Shown piece by piece: positions 58,167 to 64,000 of a stretch of DNA of 64,000 nt. The first letter of the stretch is position 1, and every line of letters begins with the position of its first letter. The DNA is from Ectobius pallidus (taxonomy: Eukaryota > Arthropoda > Insecta > Blattodea > Ectobiidae): positions 43,267,502 through 43,331,501 of the forward strand of contig CAXKWD010000008.1 in the NCBI GenBank assembly GCA_964059195.1, written 5' to 3'. The notes below the pieces were generated by a model. It had not been told where the DNA came from, searched no databases, and saw only the letters and a list, made by a program, of their open reading frames with translations. A program made the translations under genes and the position numbers.

Positions 58167-58933
58167 CAGTCAGTCAAATAAAAAAAGTCGGGCGTTATTT
58201 CATAAAGTATCACGAACGAGCATATGCGCATGTACAGGAAGACTTAAGATTAGGTTCACACATGCCTCTTGTCTATCCCTTTATTTTCTTGATTATTTAG
58301 TCAGTCTTGTTCCAAAACAAACATGTATAGAAGGCTGTGGCTATATGCCTCAAATCCGCCATATTCTTGGTTGCAAATATTTATAATATTAATAATTAAT
58401 AGATTCGCGAGGGATATGTTTATTCAAGGAGCATTTTTTAAAGATTTCAATTTATAATACCGGTACTTGTAGTGCAAAATCAATAACTTACGCTCAACTT
58501 CTGCAACTAATCTAGCATTGAAATACGCGCCCGGCCAGATCCACGTTTCCTATGAAAACTTCCGGTCGCATTATAGTGAAGTTCCCACCTCTGAGCTGCT
58601 CTTTCATAAATATGGAACCTTCTCGCTGCTTCAGAGGCCGAAAAATGCAGGTCAATTACAGCCCTAAGTACACTTTCTCTCACTTTAGCATTTGTATGTA
58701 GCGATGACACAAAGCAAAATAAATTATGACAATACATTAAATTGAATATCGTGTGTTCGTTTTCCGCGTTGTTCATTTTTCCCCTCGTTCATTTTTTTCC
58801 TCCTGTCGCATGGCCTCATATGTTCCGAGAATGGCCTGTATTTTATTTTTTTTTTAGGAAACTTGTGAACTAATGCGTTAAAACTTTAATTTTAACTGCA
58901 TACGAGTCCCGACGTTTTTTATTTGACCGACTG
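58167..58933 (-). mobile_element. Tc1/mariner-type element, internally deleted
   Basis: Ends CAGTCAGTCAAATAAAAAAA and, inverted, CAGTCGGTCAAATAAAAAAC, with TA on each side (58165-58166 and 58934-58935). It carries the N-terminal transposase fragment listed next. Confidence 0.88.
58507..58776 (-). pseudogene. Tc1-like transposase N-terminal helix-turn-helix
   Basis: The 89-residue frame contains VRESVLRAVIDLHFSASEAA, RRFHIYERAAQRWELHYNAT and GSFHRKRGSGRARIS, a paired-like DNA-binding domain with its GRPR-type hook (here GRAR). The DDE domain is deleted. Confidence 0.82.
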
Positions 58934-59940
58934 TACATATTTATTTTTACATTAGACTGATAAAATTATGATTAATGTCTTTACATATTTTATTTTAAAT
59001 ATTTCTTCATTTCTATTGGTGTAGTAAATATTGTTACAGTTATGTCATCACCAAAACCGGCCACCTAAAAAATATGTAAATTTTCTAGTAACATTTTAAT
59101 ATGAGATTTTTGGTATCATTGGGTGATATGAGGATTAAACAAACTTGACCGTGTACCGTAATAATCGGGTGTTGAAACTGACATCAAACCAGCAAACTCC
59201 AACGAATGTGTCATTGCAGAAGTGGACACTCCAAGAAGCTTGTTCGCTACTTCTCCAACTTTCTTTTTCATATAAAGACGGGGACGTACTGCAAATTATG
59301 CCTCTCTCCGTCACTGGTGTGCCGGAATTTTGTCCAGCAGGAATTATTTTACTTGACTGTTGTAAATCTACAGACATGAGCCTGTCACATTTATACAAAC
59401 AGAAATACCATCGCCCTGGGCTGGGATTGAACCCGTCTCCTTGAGCACAGAAAGTCTGTGACAGCTCATTTATAGTCGCCAGAACAAGAAGTAAGCAGAT
59501 TAAGGTTAGTTGTGAAGTAGAGTTTGGAGCTGATCATCCCATTATGAAAAGAGCGAGGACCATGGACATTGGAGCTTTAGGAGTTGTAGTCAATCAGAAG
59601 AAAGAGGCAGGTGTTGCTGAAGAACGAATAGAAATCTGCAGAATGGTTAGACTTTTAATGTACATGCATTGAAAGTCTTAAAGACAGTGGTGCCGATGAG
59701 ATCGAGGATATGAGCTCGTCATACAATGTGGTACAAATTAATGTACGAAACTGAAGTTAATTACATCTCTTGATGTTTATCTATCGATAAACTCTTAAAC
59801 TCTCGTGGGATTACGTTTGACTATCCAAAAAAGAACACTTGGAACTGTTCCATCTTTTCATATTTTAAATTGGGGGGGGGGGGGTGACAAGAAATTTTCC
59901 GCACCGGGTACCACCTAAGCTTGCTACGCCACTGTTTGCA

Positions 59941-60353
59941 ATAGAATAGCACAACTCATTACATGAGTTTTCTATGATGTCAAAAGAATGAAATAACATT
60001 ATTCTTTTCTAAATTGGAATAAATATTAGCAAAGAAATTGGCCTTAAAATTCAGGCAATTAATTATTATTAATACCCTGGCCATCCCTTCTGAGGCATAC
60101 TTAATAAGAAACTAGGGCCTATGTTGGGAAAAATGTAAACATTAACTATAAAAGATTCTAAAAGTATAAGCTAATTAACACGCCCGAGAACTTGGTATCA
60201 AAGAATTTAAACAAATCTCTGCATTTTTTATAATTGCATTAAAATGAATTATTTCAATTACTACCATGACACTCGTCATCTCACATCAGTTTTGGTGAAA
60301 TTTTGTGCCAAAATTTACATTAATGGTAAAAAATTCATGGTAGATGAATAGTT
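59941..60353. other. No supported feature
   Basis: AT-rich intronic DNA between the CAGTGGC element and the RTE insertion. Confidence 0.5.
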
Positions 60354-60362
60354 AATGACATA

Positions 60363-63300
60363 AGAATAAGAATAAGAATAAGAATAAGCCCGTGTCATCC
60401 CTTTATGGGCAAGGGCCTCCTGCTGTGATGCAGGGTGAGCTCACTTTTGAACCTGCCAGGGGAGCTACTCCTGACAGATTGAACTTTCACTTCACTTGTC
60501 ACATCTGTTTGTTGACGTATAGTGTCCGTTATTCATGTCCGGCGTGGAGTAGTCGTTTCTCTAACTCCTTCCATGTGCGTCGGCATTTTGCTACTCTGGA
60601 CCACTGGCCACCCGCCATCTTCTTGAATAGATCAGTCCATCGTACCCTCGGCCTTCCGACGGATCTCCTGCCAGTCCTTGGGTCCCACATTGTGACTGTC
60701 TGTGTCCATTTTGCTTGGTCCATTCGGCAGAGGTGGCCACCCCATTTCCATTTCAGTCGAAGTGCAGTCTCTATGATGTCTGTCATTCCTGTCTTACGTC
60801 TAACCTCTTCGCTTCTAATTCTGTCATGCAGGGAGATGTTTGTTATTGTACGTTCCATTTTTCTCTGGCACCTCCTCAACAACGTTTTGTCGTTTTCAGT
60901 CATGGACCAAGTCTGACACCCATATAACAGTACAGGGTTGATGCAGCGTTCTAAGACGAGTCTTTTTGTTGCTAGTGTTTGTTGTTTGTCACCCAATATA
61001 AATTTTAGGGCCCAGAATTTCCTCCATGCTTGCGCTATTCTGCTCTTGATTTCTTTCGTGCTGGTATTGTGGAAGGATACTGTTTGTCCAAGGTAGATGT
61101 ATTCCTGTACATAGTCCAAGGGGTGGGCATCCACGATAACTGCTGCTTCCTGGTCGTTAGTCATTACTTTCGTCTTGCTGGGGTTCATGTTGAGACCTAC
61201 TCTCTTGCTTGCCTCGTTTAGTTCCACCAGTTGTTTTCTGAGTTCTTCTGCTGATTTTGAGAATATTACAATATCATCTGCGAATCTTAAGTGCGTGAGG
61301 TTACGTCCATTTATGTTTATCCCTAGCTCATCCCATTCCAGTTCCTTAAACACTTCTTCTAACAGGCTGGTGAAGAGCTTGGGTGAAATTGGGTCGCCCT
61401 GTTTGACGCCTTTCTGGAGTGGAAATTCCTCTCCTTCTTTATCCATTCTGATTTTTGCTGTGGCATTTGCGTATAGCTTGTCCAGGATTCGGATGTATTT
61501 GAGCGGCACTCCTTGTTTATGTAGTCCTAGTAGTACTTGACCTTGGTCCACGGAGTCAAATGCCTTTGTGTAGTCTACAAAGGCTATGTACAGGCTTGTG
61601 TTGAACTCTTGTGCTTTTTCGAGTATTTGGTTCAATGTCTGTAAGTGGTCTGCTGTACTGAATCCTGAGCGGAACCCTGCCTGCTCAGGGGGTTGACTCT
61701 CATCGAGTATTTTTGTCACTCTTCTGGTCATTATCTTACTGAATATTTTATATAGTGTGGGTGACAGACTTATGGGCCTATAGTTGTTAATGTTGTCCTT
61801 AGGGCCTTTCTTGTGGAGCAGTATAATTGTGCTGGTCTTCCATTCCTGAGGTATTACTTCCGTTCTTAAGATCTTGTTGAATAGTTCGGTGATGGGTTTA
61901 GCTAATTCTTCCTCAGCTAGTTTTAGACACTCATTTGTCAAACCGTCATCTCCTGGCATTTTATCATTCTTTAGTTCACGTATGGTCTTTTGTATCTCGC
62001 TCGTCATCATAGGTGGTACTTCTTCGTCCCTGAGGTTGTTGCTGTCTTTGTTCCATTCACCAGTGGTTAATGCTCTGTCTTTGGAGTAAAGGTTCCTGTA
62101 AAAGTCTGTCGCTGCTTTCATTATTTCTGTCCTTACTGCAGTCCTTCTTCCTGTTGTATCCTTTATACCCAGCATCCATTGCTTCCCTTTCCTCATCTCC
62201 TTCTTTGCTTTCCGGATTGATGATGTACTTTCGATAATTTCTGCTACTTTATTCCTATTGTATGACCTTAAATCTTTCCTTATCTCTCTTTTTGTTACTC
62301 TGTTTAGTTCTGCGTATTCTAATCTATTTTGCTCAGATTCGTCCCTCGTCGCGTGCCTTTCTTCTCTTTGTTTGAGTAGGCTCAGCGTTTTTTCCGTCAG
62401 TTTGGTCCTGTTTTTAGTGCTTGTTGGGGGGTGAGTTGTTTGCTTGGCTGCTGCTACGATGGTGCTTTCTAATCTGTTGTATTTCTCCTGGATGCTCACG
62501 GCTTCTTCCTCTGGGTTTGCAGCTAGGCGTTTCTTAAGCTCTTCTTTATACATCTCCACTGCTATGTTGCTGTGTGTTAGTGGCCGGGGTTTCACAAACC
62601 ATCTCCTCTTCTTTTGTATCATTGTTTTGATCCTTATTAGCCTGTGGTCTGAGTCAAAGTTCACGTTGTCACACACTTGGTAGTTTGAGATTATTCTCAT
62701 GTTGTCACACAGAATGTAGTCTATTTCGTTTTTTGTCCTTCTGTTCGGGCCTCTCCATGTCCACCTGTTGGATGGTGACTTTTTGAAGAAAGTGTTAACT
62801 ATTTTCAGATTTTGACCTTGAGCGAATTGTATCAGCCTTTCTCCTCTTTCGTTTCTTTCGTCAAGGCCATATGGTCCCACTCCTGGTTCCTGTATGTTTG
62901 TCTTTGCTCCCACCTTACTGTTGAAGTCTCCCATTACTACATTTATCTGCGATCTGTACTTGTTTATACTTTCGTCTAACTTGTCATAGAATTCTTCTAC
63001 GGCTTCTTCCGGGTAGTTTTGAGTTGGGGCGTATACTTGCAGTATGGTCATTTTTGTTCTGTTCAGCATTAATGTTAGGACAGCAATTCGGTCTGTTATG
63101 CCTGTTATTTCGTGTATATTGTGTCTTAGGTTTCTATGTATTAGGAATCCTACTCCTCTCTGACCTTTGTCTTCTCCTATGTAACTAAAGATTTTCCCAT
63201 TTGTAAGTTCTGTTATTGCCTCCCCATGTTTCCTTATTTCACTTAGGCCTAGGATGTCAAACTCTACTTCTTTTAGTGCTTGTTCAAGTTCTAGTTCTTT

Positions 63301-63476
63301 CTCTTCTGTTCTGAGCGTTCTTACATTGAGGGATCCGATTATTAGTCCTGTCTTTCGGTTGCTGTGGTTTAGATTATTTTCCTTTTTGTGTCTGGCTTCT
63401 GTTGCTTTTTCTAATTCCCTGTATCCGCTGAGGCAACTTCCCATTTTTCCCAGTTACCATTTATCTGTATTTTTTG
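60363..63476 (-). mobile_element. RTE-type non-LTR retrotransposon, apparently full length
   Basis: A candidate target duplication AATGACATA flanks it (60354-60362 and 63477-63485; the next five bases agree at four). On the minus strand the 3' end is a run of five TTCTTA-type units (60361-60389), typical of RTE, with a 3' UTR of about 150 bp and a 5' leader of only about 32 bp. The single ORF is uninterrupted, so this insertion looks young compared with the surrounding remnants. Confidence 0.82.
60529..63444 (-). CDS. RTE-clade endonuclease-reverse transcriptase, 971 aa, intact
   Basis: The ORF has a full set of catalytic motifs. AP endonuclease: GSLNVRT (37-43), LGLSEIR (65-71), VVMGDFNSKVG (169-179), FDSDHRLIR (263-271). 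Reverse transcriptase: NNYRPISLS (553-561), FVDYTKAFDSVD (622-633), GVKQGDPISPKLF (679-691), LRFADDIVIFS (719-729). C-terminus: GGHLCRMD (902-909) and GRPRVRW (930-936), diagnostic of RTE. There is no stop or frameshift, and an in-frame TAA lies 12 bases before the ATG. The protein would nick the target and copy the element RNA there (target-primed reverse transcription). Length fits RTE ORF2. It is antisense to SRD5A3 within its intron, 352 bp before exon 2. Confidence 0.93.
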   Translation of the reverse strand: MGSCLSGYRELEKATEARHKKENNLNHSNRKTGLIIGSLNVRTLRTEEKELELEQALKEVEFDILGLSEIRKHGEAITELTNGKIFSYIGEDKGQRGVGFLIHRNLRHNIHEITGITDRIAVLTLMLNRTKMTILQVYAPTQNYPEEAVEEFYDKLDESINKYRSQINVVMGDFNSKVGAKTNIQEPGVGPYGLDERNERGERLIQFAQGQNLKIVNTFFKKSPSNRWTWRGPNRRTKNEIDYILCDNMRIISNYQVCDNVNFDSDHRLIRIKTMIQKKRRWFVKPRPLTHSNIAVEMYKEELKKRLAANPEEEAVSIQEKYNRLESTIVAAAKQTTHPPTSTKNRTKLTEKTLSLLKQREERHATRDESEQNRLEYAELNRVTKREIRKDLRSYNRNKVAEIIESTSSIRKAKKEMRKGKQWMLGIKDTTGRRTAVRTEIMKAATDFYRNLYSKDRALTTGEWNKDSNNLRDEEVPPMMTSEIQKTIRELKNDKMPGDDGLTNECLKLAEEELAKPITELFNKILRTEVIPQEWKTSTIILLHKKGPKDNINNYRPISLSPTLYKIFSKIMTRRVTKILDESQPPEQAGFRSGFSTADHLQTLNQILEKAQEFNTSLYIAFVDYTKAFDSVDQGQVLLGLHKQGVPLKYIRILDKLYANATAKIRMDKEGEEFPLQKGVKQGDPISPKLFTSLLEEVFKELEWDELGININGRNLTHLRFADDIVIFSKSAEELRKQLVELNEASKRVGLNMNPSKTKVMTNDQEAAVIVDAHPLDYVQEYIYLGQTVSFHNTSTKEIKSRIAQAWRKFWALKFILGDKQQTLATKRLVLERCINPVLLYGCQTWSMTENDKTLLRRCQRKMERTITNISLHDRIRSEEVRRKTGMTDIIETALRLKWKWGGHLCRMDQAKWTQTVTMWDPRTGRRSVGRPRVRWTDLFKKMAGGQWSRVAKCRRTWKELEKRLLHAGHE

Positions 63477-63485
63477 AATGACATA

Positions 63486-63836
63486 GGAATATAAATTACA
63501 TGAACTTTGTTAAGAGTGCTCTTTATTTGCAAATTATTAACCTATGAATTTATTTGTTATTCTTTTTTATAGTATTTGTAAATATCAAACAATTTCTCAT
63601 ATCGATTAAACATAGAAATGATCAATTCCAAATTCTTCTAACCATTCCCAAAGTGCAAAATCATGGATAAGTTATAGATTGGACCTGTACAATACAACAA
63701 ATCTCAAGCAGTCATGGGTTTGCTTTGGGAACAAACCTATTATTACAGATGTTTGGCATATTACAATAGCTATTGTAGATAGATGACGTACATTGCTGGT
63801 TTAAGCCAACATAATTTTTGTTTTCTTTCCTTGCAG
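63486..63836 (+). other. End of intron 1 with acceptor of exon 2
   Basis: AT-rich intron end. The pyrimidine tract and acceptor TTTTCTTTCCTTGCAG close it at 63836. No branch point can be picked with confidence. Confidence 0.7.
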
Positions 63837-63985
63837 TTGGTTTCGACACTTCTATGTCTTTGCAGTAGTTTATTCTACATCTTCATCAGTAATTACTGTG
63901 GGCATTTACTTCTTATCATGGGAAGTTCCCTCATGGATGGTGATGTTCCTTGATTTACTTGGGTCAAGTAATCGAAAACCACATG
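63837..63985 (+). CDS. SRD5A3: SRD5A3-family polyprenol reductase, coding exon 2
   Basis: This exon starts by completing the codon split at 17130 (AG|T, Ser) and encodes WFRHFYVFAVVYSTSSSVIT, then a membrane segment VGIYFLSWEVPSWMVMFL, and DLLGSSNRKPH. The W/YFxHFY block directly after VPK and the PSW motif are the conserved N-terminal signature of SRD5A3. The exon is 149 bp and ends at G|GTAAGT (63986), leaving phase 1. The remaining exons, with the steroid-dehydrogenase catalytic domain, are outside the window. Confidence 0.85.
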
Positions 63986-64000
63986 GTAAGTAGGCTACTT

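Larger units (their letters stand above)
56987..59934. mobile_element. DNA element with CAGTGGC(G/A)TA termini, host to two later inserts
   Basis: The left CAGTGGCATAACTTACACCC and inverted right CAGTGGCGTAGCAAGCTTAG are the familiar CAGTGGCGTAGC terminus of a hAT-like group. TTTGCAA(C/T) occurs just after the right end (59935) and at 56969, 11 bp before the left CAGTGG, so the exact left boundary is uncertain. A run of about 14 G lies at 59872. Inside are a hAT MITE and a Tc1-like element. A reversed SINE-like scrap (GGGATTGAACCC, near 59426) is also present. Confidence 0.55.
17131..63836 (+). other. SRD5A3: Intron 1 of the SRD5A3-like gene, 46.7 kb
   Basis: The donor GTAAGT at 17131 and the acceptor TTTTCTTTCCTTGCAG ending at 63836 bracket 46,706 bp in phase 2. 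I found no further exon of the gene between them. Almost all recognisable content is mobile or repetitive: LINEs, SINEs, at least nine DNA-transposon groups, satellites and microsatellites in both orientations. A missed small cassette exon cannot be excluded. Confidence 0.75.

Noticed and set aside
60392..62683. Several plus-strand frames of 63-174 codons
   Set aside because: They are shadows of the RTE ORF on the minus strand.

Overview
This is a stretch of an AT-rich animal genome, almost certainly an arthropod with a large, repeat-laden genome (a polyneopteran insect such as a cockroach would fit, but that is inference). The clues are spliceosomal introns, tRNA-derived SINEs, RTE and CR1-group LINEs, many DNA-transposon superfamilies, degenerate CATC/ATTA tetranucleotide arrays and a strongly over-represented octamer TAGGCCTA. 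I see no bacterial, CRISPR, operon or rRNA signal.

The only host gene I can support is split across the window on the + strand. Coding exon 1 (16949-17130) and exon 2 (63837-63985) join in phase and together give the N-terminal part of a polyprenol reductase / steroid 5-alpha-reductase 3 (SRD5A3 family, dolichol synthesis for N-glycosylation). Nearly everything between them, 46,706 bp, is therefore one intron, and that intron is a dense, nested collection of mobile elements. The gene continues beyond the window.

Layout. 1-5.5 kb: a tandemly duplicated small two-exon ORF with a SAP-like motif, broken by a TTAA-target transposon and then re-duplicated. 5.7-10.0 kb: a 4.3-kb element with CCCTAGTAGCAC termini, holding palindromes, a mariner-type insert and an RTE scrap. 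11.7-15.4 kb: a short retroinsertion with a 13-bp target duplication, a MITE and a dead pogo element. 16.9 kb: SRD5A3 exon 1. 17-22.5 kb: a zinc-finger fragment and a CMC-like transposon (CACTGG ends, ATAA duplications) carrying a broken RAG1/Chapaev-like DDE gene, sitting inside a tetranucleotide array. 22.6-30 kb: SINE, LINE tail, then two fold-back blocks built of a 183-bp satellite, both inverting at the same GTTTACGCGTAAAC centre. 30-36.3 kb: a 6-kb inverted-repeat block enclosing a nearly complete CR1-group LINE with an esterase ORF1 and a 97-bp perfect hairpin in its RT gene. 37.8-43.3 kb: two Academ-like transposons with XPG-like and CXC-type coding remnants and 3-bp target duplications. 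43.3-46 kb: a hAT element with an 8-bp duplication and three later insertions. 46.7-47.8 kb: a THAP-bearing P-like element. 49-52.6 kb: strand-switching microsatellites, a LINE tail, a mariner fold-back and a SINE with a perfect 14-bp duplication. 55-56 kb: a broken Merlin transposase. 57-60 kb: hAT and Tc1 inserts nested in a larger element. 60.4-63.5 kb: an apparently intact RTE-type retrotransposon (971-aa ORF) immediately before exon 2.

The mobile genes do not form a pathway; their relation is nesting order, which gives a relative insertion history. All superfamily calls are from motifs, termini and target duplications read by eye; no database search was run.
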